The notes under the pieces were generated by a model, which was not told where the DNA came from, searched no databases, and saw only the letters and a list, made by a program, of their open reading frames with translations. Made by a program: the position numbers and the translations under genes. A DNA stretch of 64,000 bases from Oscillospiraceae bacterium. GTDB lineage: Bacteria; Bacillota; Clostridia; Oscillospirales; Oscillospiraceae. The stretch covers positions 62,001 to 126,000 of the forward strand of contig JAHHRZ010000001.1 in NCBI GenBank assembly GCA_020025515.1, given 5' to 3'. Shown here one piece after another: positions 24,046 to 32,585 of the stretch (its first letter is position 1; each line of letters begins with the position of its first letter).

Positions 24046-25542
24046 ATGAAAAATGTGCTGGAATATTTAGAAAAAACGGCTGCGCAATCCCAGTCAGGCG
24101 ATGTCATTGATGAATTTGGGAAATGCAGCTATCAAGACCTGCTGAAGCTGGGACAGCGGATCGGAAGCGGTTTGGCGAAGAGAACTGAATCCAACAGGCC
24201 CATTGCGGTAATTATGGAAAAGGGCATCGACCTGTTGGGTACTTTTCTGGGCATTGTGTATGGGGGCTGCTGCTATACGCTGCTGAACCCGGAGCTGCCG
24301 GAATCCAGATTGGAGCAGATACAGAGCGTTTTGCAGGCGCAGTATGTCATTACAGACCGGATGCACAAGGAGCAGGCAGAGAAGATTTTCGCGCAGGACC
24401 GTATCCTGCTTCTGGAAGATCTGAAAGAGTCGGAAATCAACCTGCCGGAACTGGAGCGTATTCGCGGCTGTATGATTGATACAGACCCTCTGTATATCAA
24501 TTTCACCTCCGGTTCCACGGGTGTGCCCAAAGGGGTGGTGATCTGTCACCGCTCTGTCATTGATTTTATTGATGTGTTTACAGAGCTGTTTCACATCACC
24601 GGGGAGGACACCATTGCCAATCAGGCCCCATTTGACTTTGATGTTTCGGTCAAAGACATTTATTCGGCCTTTAAGACCGGTGCCAGCTTAGTGATTGTGC
24701 CAAAACGATTGTTTTCTATGCCTGTGGATTTGCTGGATTTCTTATGCGACCATCAGATAACTACCATGATCTGGGCGGTTTCCGCCCTGTGCCTCATCAG
24801 CACCTTCCATGGGCTGGACTACAAAACCCCGAAGACAGTCAATAAGGTGCTTTTCAGCGGGGAAGTCATGCCCATGAAGCATTTGAAGTCCTGGATGGAG
24901 CATCTGCCTGCGGCAGAATTTGTGAATCTCTATGGCCCTACGGAAATCACCTGTAACTGTACCTATCATATCATCGATCGGCAAAGGGAGTATGCACAGG
25001 GAATTCCCATTGGAAAGGCATTTCCCAATGAGCGGGTCTTTTTGCTGGATGAGAACGGTCGGCGTATGACAGAGCCTGGGGTCACAGGGGAGATTTGCGT
25101 CAGCGGTACGGCCCTGGGTCTCGGATACTACAATTCCCCGAACCAGACACAGGAGAGATTTCCTCAAAATCCTGACAATTCATTGTATTTTGAACGGATT
25201 TACCGCACCGGGGACCTGGGCTCCTTCGATGAAGAGGGAAATCTCTGGTTCGCCGGACGGAAGGACTTCCAGATCAAATATAAGGGCCACCGCATTGAGA
25301 TGGAGGAAATCGAAAGAGCCATGATGAAAACGGAGGGCGTTGAGCGTGCCTGCTGCATCTTTGACAGCGAAAAGGGCAAGCTGTATGGCTTCTATGAGGG
25401 GACCATCGATAAGAAGGAACTGCATAAAGTACTGTCTGAATCCCTGCCTGTATTCATGATCCCCGGTCGTCTGACACAAAAAGATGCAATGCCCCTGACC
25501 AAGAACGGAAAAATCGACAGGAAGGCATTGCTGCAAAAATAG
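24046..25542 (+). CDS. DltA-like amino acid adenylating enzyme
   Basis: 498 residues, close to DltA (~505). Adenylation core motifs are intact: FTSGSTGVPKG (A3), APFDFDVSVKD with the amino-group-binding Asp (A4), NLYGPTEITCN (A5), YRTGDLG (A7), GRKDFQIKYKGHRIE (A8) and the catalytic Lys of LTKNGKIDRKAL (A10). It should activate an amino acid as AMP ester and load the carrier encoded at 26741. In DltA a Cys in FCGEVLP favours D-alanine; here the motif reads LFSGEVMP with Ser271. Together with the decarboxylase next door this argues for a substrate other than D-Ala. First gene of the Dlt-like module. Confidence 0.85.
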   Translation: MKNVLEYLEKTAAQSQSGDVIDEFGKCSYQDLLKLGQRIGSGLAKRTESNRPIAVIMEKGIDLLGTFLGIVYGGCCYTLLNPELPESRLEQIQSVLQAQYVITDRMHKEQAEKIFAQDRILLLEDLKESEINLPELERIRGCMIDTDPLYINFTSGSTGVPKGVVICHRSVIDFIDVFTELFHITGEDTIANQAPFDFDVSVKDIYSAFKTGASLVIVPKRLFSMPVDLLDFLCDHQITTMIWAVSALCLISTFHGLDYKTPKTVNKVLFSGEVMPMKHLKSWMEHLPAAEFVNLYGPTEITCNCTYHIIDRQREYAQGIPIGKAFPNERVFLLDENGRRMTEPGVTGEICVSGTALGLGYYNSPNQTQERFPQNPDNSLYFERIYRTGDLGSFDEEGNLWFAGRKDFQIKYKGHRIEMEEIERAMMKTEGVERACCIFDSEKGKLYGFYEGTIDKKELHKVLSESLPVFMIPGRLTQKDAMPLTKNGKIDRKALLQK

Positions 25543-25553
25543 GAGAAACGCCA

Positions 25554-26744
25554 ATGAAGCACGAAACGGTTCAGGGGCTGATCGATCAGTATTCTACCCC
25601 TATGTATGTATTTGATGTAGAGACACTGAAAGGGCGTGTTGGGTATTTGCAGGAGCATCTTCCCAAATATGTGAAGTTGTGCTACGCTGTGAAGGCCAAT
25701 ACATTCATTATCAAGGAAATCAACGACTGCATTCAGCGTTTTGAGGTATGTTCGCCGGGAGAGAAGTACATCTGCGACCGGTTGGGAATTCCGGCTGAAA
25801 AGATTGTCATTTCAGGCGTCTATAAAACCCCGGAGTTTATTGAGAGCCTGTTTGCTTCCGGCCAGAATATTGGCTATTATACCATTGAGTCTTGGGAGCA
25901 TCTGCATCTGCTGGATGCGCTATCCAAAAAGTACCAGAAGAAATGCCGTGTCCTCATTCGCCTCACCAGCGGAAACCAGTTCGGTGTGGATGAAGCGGTG
26001 GTCCGTGAGATGGTCAGTACCTATGCCGACCGCTTTGAAATTGCCGGGATTCAGTATTTTTCCGGGACCCAGAAGCATTCCCTCAAGCGCCTGAAACGGG
26101 AGCTGGATGCTCTGGATGGACTGATGCAGTCTCTTGAAGCAGATTATGGCTTTATCACCAGAGAACTGGAGTTCGGCCCGGGATTGCAGGTCTGCTACTT
26201 TGAAGGAGAAGCATACGACGAAGACACATTCTTAGAGGAGTTTTCTCAGCTTCTGGATGGGATGCAGTATAAGACAGACATTACTTTGGAGTTGGGCCGC
26301 GCCATAGCAGCCAGCTGCGGCACCTACCTCACCCGTGTGGTGGATCAAAAGGTCAAACAAAAGCAGAATTATGCCATTGTGGACGGCGGCATCCATCAGC
26401 TGGTCTATTACGGTCAGTCCATGGCCATGAAGCATCCCAAGATCGAACTTTATCCCATTCGGCAGGGAGAAGCCTCAGAAAACTGGAATATTTTCGGCTC
26501 TCTTTGCACAGTCAATGATATTCTGGTGAAGCAGTTACCGGCTGTAGAGTTGAAAATCGGAGATGTGCTGGCGTTTCAGAAGGCGGGTGCCTACTGCATG
26601 ACAGAGGGAATCTCCCTGTTTCTGAGCCGGGAGCTGCCCCAGGTGGTGATCCTCAAGGAAAATGGGGAGCCTGTTTTAGTTCGGAGTCAGATTGCAACTG
26701 ATGAAGTAAATACACCACATTACGAAAGGAAAGAAACATTATGA
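25554..26744 (+). CDS. PLP-dependent fold-III decarboxylase (DapDC/ornithine decarboxylase-like)
   Basis: 396 residues. PLP lysine is Lys47 in CYAVKANTF. Downstream are the FEVCSPGE block, the phosphate-binding FGPGLQV stretch (usually GGGF), LELGRAIAASCGTY for the EPGR motif, and GSLCTVNDIL, corresponding to the active-site Cys-x-x-x-Asp loop of decarboxylases. Fold III also contains alanine racemase, but this length and the C-terminal motifs fit decarboxylases. Relatives include BtrK, which decarboxylates glutamyl-carrier protein. Its position between adenylation and carrier genes (12-base gap; 4-base overlap) suggests it shapes the group loaded on the carrier. Confidence 0.82.
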   Translation: MKHETVQGLIDQYSTPMYVFDVETLKGRVGYLQEHLPKYVKLCYAVKANTFIIKEINDCIQRFEVCSPGEKYICDRLGIPAEKIVISGVYKTPEFIESLFASGQNIGYYTIESWEHLHLLDALSKKYQKKCRVLIRLTSGNQFGVDEAVVREMVSTYADRFEIAGIQYFSGTQKHSLKRLKRELDALDGLMQSLEADYGFITRELEFGPGLQVCYFEGEAYDEDTFLEEFSQLLDGMQYKTDITLELGRAIAASCGTYLTRVVDQKVKQKQNYAIVDGGIHQLVYYGQSMAMKHPKIELYPIRQGEASENWNIFGSLCTVNDILVKQLPAVELKIGDVLAFQKAGAYCMTEGISLFLSRELPQVVILKENGEPVLVRSQIATDEVNTPHYERKETL

Positions 26745-26971
26745 ACGAACTGATTGAAATTCTGGAGGAAATTCAGCCGGAGGTGGACTATGAGACCTGC
26801 ACGGATCTCATCGACGGACACTATCTGGATTCACTGTCCATCCTGTCTCTGGTTGCCGAACTGGAGGATGCCTTTGATATCACGATCCCCACGGTGGAGA
26901 TCATCCCCTCCAACTTCAATTCTGCTGAGAAAATTTGGAGCATGATTGTCAGACTGCAGGAGGAAGAATAA
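26741..26971 (+). CDS. Acyl carrier protein, DltC-like
   Basis: 76 residues, mostly acidic and helical. The phosphopantetheine attachment serine is Ser31 in HYLDSLSIL, matching the (L)DS(L/F) site of DltC-type carriers. It overlaps the decarboxylase by ATGA and lies two bases before the MBOAT gene. It should hold the activated aminoacyl thioester on the cytoplasmic side for the MBOAT protein. Confidence 0.87.
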   Translation: MNELIEILEEIQPEVDYETCTDLIDGHYLDSLSILSLVAELEDAFDITIPTVEIIPSNFNSAEKIWSMIVRLQEEE

Positions 26972-26973
26972 GC

Positions 26974-28566
26974 ATGTCATCCTACTGCTCCCTGGCATAT
27001 CTGGGGCTTTTTTTACCGATTGTCATGGTGCTGTATCAGCTTACACCGCAAAAACATCGATGGAAAGCACTTTTGGCAGCCAGCTACCTGTTTTTCTGGA
27101 CAATTAGCGGAAAACTGGTGATGTTTCTGATTTTTTCCACCTGCTCCATTCACCACTTCGGACTTTGGATGACCCTGGTGCAGGAGGAAAAGAAAGGAAA
27201 ACTGGCAGAGGCTGAAAAGTCTGAAAAAAAGCAAATCAAAGGGGTGTACCAGCGCAAGCTGAGAGGAATTGTCACATTGGCGGTTCTGCTGCACATAGGG
27301 GTGCTGGTGGTGCTGAAATACTCGACTTTTTTTGGCACCAATCTCAACACCCTCCTGGCGGCCTGCAAGGTGTCCTTCCGACTGCCGATTCCGTCCTTTA
27401 TCCTGCCAATCGGTATTTCTTTTTATACCATGCAGGCAGTTTCCTACCTGTTTGATGTGTACCGGGGCACCATCCGGGCAGATCGGAACCTGGGCAGACT
27501 GGCTCTTTATATGAGTTTTTTTCCTCAGATCATGGAAGGCCCTATTTGCCGCTATTCAGATACGGCAACGCAGCTCTGGTCCTGTGAGAAGATTTCCTAC
27601 CACAACATGACCATGGGAATGCAGCGCATTGCGTTCGGTCTGATGAAAAAGATCGTGATTGCAGACCGGCTGAATCTCTTTATTAAGAATGTTTTCACAA
27701 ATCACGCTTCCTATGACGGCGGTGTGATTGCCGTGGCAATGGTGTGCTACACCTGCCAGCTGTATATGGAATTTTCCGGCACCATTGATGTGGTGATCGG
27801 CAGCGCTGAGATTTTCGGGATCAAAATGCCGGAAAACTTCAGGCAGCCCTTTTTCTCAAAAACCATTTCTGAGTTTTGGACCAGATGGCATATCACCTTA
27901 GGCGCCTGGTTCCGGGATTATGTTTTTTACCCCCTATCCATGTCCAAACCCTTGAAGCACATGACCGTTTCTGCAAGAAAGCATCTGGGCAATCATTTTG
28001 GCCCTCTGGTTGCGGGATCCATTGCGTTGTTTGTGGTCTGGATCTGCAACGGCCTGTGGCACGGTGCAGGGTGGTTTTACATCTTCTTTGGTCTGTATCA
28101 TTTTGGGCTGATCCTGCTGGGAAACATGTTTGGCCCTCTCTTTAAGACGACCGCCGAGAAACTGCACATCGATCGCAACAAGTGGTATTATCGGGGAATC
28201 CAGATTATCAGAACGGCCATTCTGGTCAATATCGGTGAGCTGTTTTTCAGGTCCAATGGTCTGAGAGTTGGCCTCACCATGTTCAAAAAAATGGTCACCA
28301 ATTTCTCCTTTGCCTCCATAAAGAGCAGACAGATTCTTACCCTGGGCATTGATAAATATGATGTCCTCATTCTGGCTGTGTCCATTTTGCTCGTGTTTGC
28401 GGTCAGCGTGATGAGAGAACGAGGCATTGGAATCCGCACTGCCATTGCCCGACAGAACATTGTGGTTCGCTGGGCGTTTTACTACGGCTTGATTTTGTTT
28501 ATTGTGATATTTGGTGCCTATGGAAAGGGATATGTTCCCATCGATCCCATTTATGCGAATTTTTAA
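26974..28566 (+). CDS. Second MBOAT acyltransferase (DltB-like)
   Basis: 530 residues, ~11 membrane helices, start ATG three bases after the carrier stop. MBOAT blocks: LPIGISFYTMQAVSYLFDVY-type text near residue 150, FWTRWHITLGAWFRDY-type text near 305, and the catalytic His363 in GLWHGAGW. A charged, Lys/Glu-rich cytoplasmic loop at ~70-100 is a local insertion. DltB-type proteins move the carrier-bound aminoacyl group across the membrane. It pairs with the SGNH protein encoded immediately after. Confidence 0.92.
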   Translation: MSSYCSLAYLGLFLPIVMVLYQLTPQKHRWKALLAASYLFFWTISGKLVMFLIFSTCSIHHFGLWMTLVQEEKKGKLAEAEKSEKKQIKGVYQRKLRGIVTLAVLLHIGVLVVLKYSTFFGTNLNTLLAACKVSFRLPIPSFILPIGISFYTMQAVSYLFDVYRGTIRADRNLGRLALYMSFFPQIMEGPICRYSDTATQLWSCEKISYHNMTMGMQRIAFGLMKKIVIADRLNLFIKNVFTNHASYDGGVIAVAMVCYTCQLYMEFSGTIDVVIGSAEIFGIKMPENFRQPFFSKTISEFWTRWHITLGAWFRDYVFYPLSMSKPLKHMTVSARKHLGNHFGPLVAGSIALFVVWICNGLWHGAGWFYIFFGLYHFGLILLGNMFGPLFKTTAEKLHIDRNKWYYRGIQIIRTAILVNIGELFFRSNGLRVGLTMFKKMVTNFSFASIKSRQILTLGIDKYDVLILAVSILLVFAVSVMRERGIGIRTAIARQNIVVRWAFYYGLILFIVIFGAYGKGYVPIDPIYANF

Positions 28567-28578
28567 GGTGGAACAGCA

Positions 28579-29562
28579 ATGAAAGAAAAATACAAGTTCA
28601 TTATCAAGCCAATCCTGTTTGTGGCAATCCTTTGTATGCTGTTGATATTTTTTTCCTTCCTCTTTGCGCCGAAAAACAACATAGAAGAAGCCGGAATCCA
28701 TATGGTCAATGCAAATGGCATTTTGGGAGAAAGAGAACATACCATCGATGTGCTGGTGGTTGGAGACAGCGAAAGCTACAGTGCCATTTCCCCCATGGAG
28801 ATGTGGCAGAGGTATGGGTTTACCTCCTATGTGTGCGGAACCATCCTGCAGCCTCTGCTGCTGTCAGAGCGGTTTATTGAGCGGACTTTTGAGGCTCAGA
28901 GCCCGACGGTTGTCATTCTGGAAACAAATACCATCTTCCGGGAAACAACACTGAGTCAGGACATAGAGTCAAAGCTGGAGTCCTATTTTTCGGTATTTCA
29001 GTATCACAACCGGTGGAAAGATCTCAGCGGATACGACTTTTTCCGGGAACCCAGATATACCTGGACAGACGACAGCAAGGGTTATATTTGCAATGCATAT
29101 ATCAAGCCAGCAACAGCTGCGGGATATATGGCATATACTGACAAGGTGGAAAAAATTCCGGAAACCAATCAGGCCTATCTGAAAAACATCATTGATCTGT
29201 GCCGTGATAACAACGCAGAGCTGGTGCTCCTCAGCACCCCCAGCACGGTGAACTGGAATTATAAGAGACACAATGCCATAGAGAACTTTGCAAATGAGTA
29301 TGGCGTTAAGTATCTGGATATGAACCTGATTGCAGATGAGATTGCCATTGATTGGTCAGTGGATACCAGAGATGCAGGGGATCATGTAAATTATACAGGT
29401 TCAGTAAAGGTTTCTGCCTATCTGGGACAGTATCTGAAAGAGGAATATGACCTGCCGGACCATCGGGAAGATCCAGCCTATTCTTCCTGGCATGATGCAA
29501 TGGAAGGTTATATTGTTCATGTGGAAGAGGAGAAAGAGGCAAGAGCTGCTGCACGAAAGTAA
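28579..29562 (+). CDS. SGNH-fold DltD-like protein
   Basis: 327 residues with an N-terminal membrane anchor (~9-30) and an extracellular SGNH domain. The nucleophile is Ser64 in VGDSESYSA and the distal dyad is Asp268-His269 or neighbouring residues in DAGDHVNYTG. DltD is a membrane-anchored serine enzyme that takes the group from DltB to teichoic acid; this shorter protein is not a clear DltD by sequence but holds its place. Last gene before a strong terminator. Confidence 0.78.
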   Translation: MKEKYKFIIKPILFVAILCMLLIFFSFLFAPKNNIEEAGIHMVNANGILGEREHTIDVLVVGDSESYSAISPMEMWQRYGFTSYVCGTILQPLLLSERFIERTFEAQSPTVVILETNTIFRETTLSQDIESKLESYFSVFQYHNRWKDLSGYDFFREPRYTWTDDSKGYICNAYIKPATAAGYMAYTDKVEKIPETNQAYLKNIIDLCRDNNAELVLLSTPSTVNWNYKRHNAIENFANEYGVKYLDMNLIADEIAIDWSVDTRDAGDHVNYTGSVKVSAYLGQYLKEEYDLPDHREDPAYSSWHDAMEGYIVHVEEEKEARAAARK

Positions 29563-29582
29563 ATACAGTTTGTAAGCAGCCA

Positions 29583-29613
29583 CAGGAGGCGGGAAACCGC
29601 CTCCTGCTTTTTA
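29583..29613 (+). terminator. Terminator of the envelope locus
   Basis: CAGGAGGCGG-GAAA-CCGCCTCCTG, a perfect 10-bp stem with GNRA tetraloop, followed by CTTTTTA. Confidence 0.93.
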
Positions 29614-29619
29614 TGTCCT

Positions 29620-29662
29620 TAGAAAAGAAATTTCCCGGAAGGCCGCAGAGGCCTTCCGGGAA
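29620..29662 (-). terminator. Terminator of the bceAB unit
   Basis: TTCCCGGAAGGCC / GGCCTTCCGGGAA, 13-bp stem, followed on the minus strand by ATTTCTTTTCT. Confidence 0.9.
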
Positions 29663-29688
29663 GGGAAAATGAGAGGTCTGAACGAACG

Positions 29689-31713
29689 TCAATCCTTTTT
29701 GGCGCCGCTGACAATGGCATAGTAGGCGTTGGAAGTGAGCCGGTACACCAGAGCGTAGAAAATGCCAAAAATCAGGAAACAGCAAATGGTGGTTGCAATC
29801 AGAATCCGGGTGTTCCAGAGATTGAAGATCAGAAGCATTTTGTGGATCAAGGGGAAGGCAAAACACAGATGGATTCCCGCAGTAAGCAGGGGAAGGAAGA
29901 AGACGGTAAGCATCTGAGAATTGATGGACTTGCGGATATCCCGCTTGGTCATGCCCACCTTCTGCATGATTTCAAACCGGGCCTGATCTTCATACCCTTC
30001 GGAAATCTGCTTGTAGTAAATGATGAGAACGGCAGCAGACAGAAATACCAGACTGAGCATGATGCCGATGAAGAACAGTCCGCCGTAAAGGCTGTAGTAG
30101 CTGGAGCGTTCCGCCTCCAGACACTCCCAGTTTGCGTCAGGAGCATTGAGGGACTGGTCCTTCCGAAGCTGACTGTACAGGTCGATTTTCTCCTGGGCGC
30201 TCAAATCCAGATCAAAGCCATAGTGCCAGCAATACTCTATGAGCGGGTCTCCTGCAAAGTTTGCCAGAGACTGCCAGGGGGCAACCGCAGCTTTCAGATC
30301 CGGGACAAACACAAATAGAGTGGGGAAGATGGTCATGGCAGAATTGCCGTTGCTGATCCAATCGGGGACCACCTCTTTTACCCGATACTGGGGGCCGTCG
30401 GACAGCCGGAATGTGGAGGCGGTGTATTGTGTGCGATAGGGATAGATCAGAACCTCGTCTTTCGCAAGGGTCTGCTGCTTGCCCATCATGGCGTTATAGG
30501 ATTCCAGAGGAATGAGGTAGAGAAGCATGGGCACATCCGTTGTGACAGTGTTGCCCAAATAGATGTTGTCCAGGTCATACTCGAATACATCGCCTCTTAA
30601 ATAGCCGGAAGTGTAGCCCATGCGGTAGTCATATACATGTTCCGGCACGGTATTCTGCTTTGCCAGAAAAGAGAGGATGTTCTCACGGGCAGGAGCGATG
30701 TCCTGTTCATCGATGCCATCCAGACTGGTGGTGAGGTTCATGTTGAAATCTCTGGGATAGCGGCTGTGGAGGCTGTCCTCGGAACCCGTAAACAGGGCGG
30801 TGGTGGAACTCAGCATGACCAGCACCATGGTCAGCAGGATGCAGATGGAGGCCAGGCCGGTTCCGTTTCGCTTCATGCGATAAGCCATGGAGGAGACGCT
30901 GACAAAGTGATTGGCTTTGTAGTAATAGTTCTTTTTCTTTTGCAAAATCCGGCAGATCGTTACAGAACCTGTGATAAACAGAAGATACGTTGCGCAGATT
31001 ACCAGGAGCACGGCAATGAAGAAGGCGCTGAGAGCGGAGAAAGGGTCCTCAATGGTCACCGCCGCATAATAAGCGATAGCCAGAAGCACCACACCCAGAA
31101 GGCTGAGAAGCCATCTGGCTTTGGGGGGCTTTTCTCCCACGCTGTCGCTCTGAAGCAGCTCTACAGGATTGGACAGAGAGATCTGACGCAGGGCATTGAG
31201 AAGCACCAGTGCAAAAATCACACAGAATACAACGGCAGTCTGAGCAATGCTGCGAAAGGAAATGGAAAAATCATAGGTGACATTCGTGGACACAATGTTG
31301 ACCAGCAAGAGCTCAAAGAGCTTGGACAGGGCAATTCCCAGGCCGATGCCAATGGCCAGAGACAGTCCCGCAATAATCAGAGCTTCCCAGAACAGGATCC
31401 GGCTGATGTTCCATTTCCCCATACCCAGGATATTATATAGGCCGAATTCCTTTTTTCTGCGGCGAATCAGGAAAGAATTGGAGTAAAACAGAAAGAGCAA
31501 AGCAAAAAAGCCAATGACCCAGCAGCCTAAATTCAACATATTGGCGATCACGTCGCCGCCTGACATGGCCTTTACAGAGGGGCAGTCTACCAGAAAGATG
31601 ATGATATAATGCATCATCACCATTCCGATGCAGGTGAGGAGATATGGCAGGTACAGCCGCCGATTTTTCCGGATGCCGTCCCAGGCCAGTTTGGGGTAAA
31701 AGGTTGATTTCAT
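29689..31713 (-). CDS. BceB-like ABC transporter permease (FtsX family)
   Basis: 674 residues, typical of BceB. Ten membrane helices are arranged as in the family: helix 1 (~18-36), helices 2-4, a further block (~200-300), a ~200-residue extracellular domain (~320-540) and the last helices with the FtsX core near the C-terminus. Such permeases bind cell-wall-active peptides and signal to a linked kinase as well as conferring resistance. ATGA overlap with the ATPase gene upstream. Confidence 0.88.
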   Translation of the reverse strand: MKSTFYPKLAWDGIRKNRRLYLPYLLTCIGMVMMHYIIIFLVDCPSVKAMSGGDVIANMLNLGCWVIGFFALLFLFYSNSFLIRRRKKEFGLYNILGMGKWNISRILFWEALIIAGLSLAIGIGLGIALSKLFELLLVNIVSTNVTYDFSISFRSIAQTAVVFCVIFALVLLNALRQISLSNPVELLQSDSVGEKPPKARWLLSLLGVVLLAIAYYAAVTIEDPFSALSAFFIAVLLVICATYLLFITGSVTICRILQKKKNYYYKANHFVSVSSMAYRMKRNGTGLASICILLTMVLVMLSSTTALFTGSEDSLHSRYPRDFNMNLTTSLDGIDEQDIAPARENILSFLAKQNTVPEHVYDYRMGYTSGYLRGDVFEYDLDNIYLGNTVTTDVPMLLYLIPLESYNAMMGKQQTLAKDEVLIYPYRTQYTASTFRLSDGPQYRVKEVVPDWISNGNSAMTIFPTLFVFVPDLKAAVAPWQSLANFAGDPLIEYCWHYGFDLDLSAQEKIDLYSQLRKDQSLNAPDANWECLEAERSSYYSLYGGLFFIGIMLSLVFLSAAVLIIYYKQISEGYEDQARFEIMQKVGMTKRDIRKSINSQMLTVFFLPLLTAGIHLCFAFPLIHKMLLIFNLWNTRILIATTICCFLIFGIFYALVYRLTSNAYYAIVSGAKKD

Positions 31714-32474
31714 GGACGGTCACCACCTGTCGCAAGCATGGTCAGTGTGTCGGAAATTTTCTGATACAGCTGATCGTTTGTACTGTTTCCACGGTAGATC
31801 TGGTGGAACACCTCACCATCCTTGATAAACAGCACCCGGCTGGCATGGCTGGCGGCTTTTACCGAGTGGGTCACCATCAAAATGGTACGACCGTCCCGGT
31901 TGATTTTGCTGAACAGCCATAACAGTTCATCTGTTGCCTTGGAATCCAAAGCGCCGGTGGGCTCGTCTGCCAGAATCAGCTTGGGATCGGTGATGATGGC
32001 TCTGGCCACGGCGGCACGCTGCTTCTGCCCGCCGGAAACCTCATAGGGGTACTTTTGCAGCAGGGATGCAATTCCCAGCTGCGCGGCAATGGGCTGAAGC
32101 CGCTGCTGCATTTCCTGATGGGGTTTTCCCGCCAGAACCAGAGGCAGATAGATGTTGTCCTCTAGGGTGAAGGTATCCAGAAGATTGAATTCCTGAAATA
32201 CGAAGCCCAGATTGTCCCGGCGAAAGGATGCAATGTTGCTGTCCTTCACCTGCAAGAGATCCTGCCCGTCCAGAATGACCTTGCCTGCTGTGGGCTTATC
32301 CAGAGCCGCCAGAATGTTCAGCAGGGTTGTTTTGCCGGAGCCGGACTCACCCATAATGGCAATGTACTCCCCCTGTTCTACGCTGAATGACACATCCCGC
32401 AGGGCCTCCACCTTGTTGCCGCCAAAGCGGGTCGTATAGATTTTTCTGACACCGCTTACTTCCAAGATACTCAT
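31710..32474 (-). CDS. BceA-like ABC transporter ATPase
   Basis: 254 residues. Walker A GESGSGKTT, signature SGGQKQR, Walker B LILADEPTGALD, H-loop MVTHS: a MacB/BceA-type ATPase. It works with the permease encoded next. AAAGGAGG lies before the ATG. It is separated from the kinase gene by a terminator, so it appears to have its own promoter with a BceR-like box. Confidence 0.93.
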   Translation of the reverse strand: MSILEVSGVRKIYTTRFGGNKVEALRDVSFSVEQGEYIAIMGESGSGKTTLLNILAALDKPTAGKVILDGQDLLQVKDSNIASFRRDNLGFVFQEFNLLDTFTLEDNIYLPLVLAGKPHQEMQQRLQPIAAQLGIASLLQKYPYEVSGGQKQRAAVARAIITDPKLILADEPTGALDSKATDELLWLFSKINRDGRTILMVTHSVKAASHASRVLFIKDGEVFHQIYRGNSTNDQLYQKISDTLTMLATGGDRP

Positions 32475-32511
32475 AAACGATTTCCTCCTTTGGAATTTCT
32501 GTGCCTATTGT

Positions 32512-32561
32512 AGCAAAAAGGGGATTTGTATTGCCATAGAATCGGCTTACAAATCCCCTTT
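32512..32561 (-). terminator. Terminator between kinase and ABC genes
   Basis: Minus-strand GGGGATTTGTA (32548-32558) and TACAAATCCCC (32520-32530) form an 11-bp stem followed by TTTTTTG. Confidence 0.8.
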
Positions 32562-32567
32562 GAAATC

Positions 32568-32581
32568 TAACAGTTTTGTAA
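32568..32581 (-). promoter_or_regulatory. BceR-like operator upstream of bceAB
   Basis: TTACAAAACTGTTA on the minus strand matches the known BceR-type pattern TnACA-N4-TGTnA. It lies ~95 bases before the bceA ATG, where an activator site is expected. Confidence 0.5.
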
Positions 32582-32585
32582 GGAG

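Noticed and set aside
25554..26744. Alanine racemase for a normal D-alanylation pathway
   Set aside because: Same fold, but the GSLCTVNDIL segment and C-terminal layout match decarboxylases; the assignment rests on motifs only.
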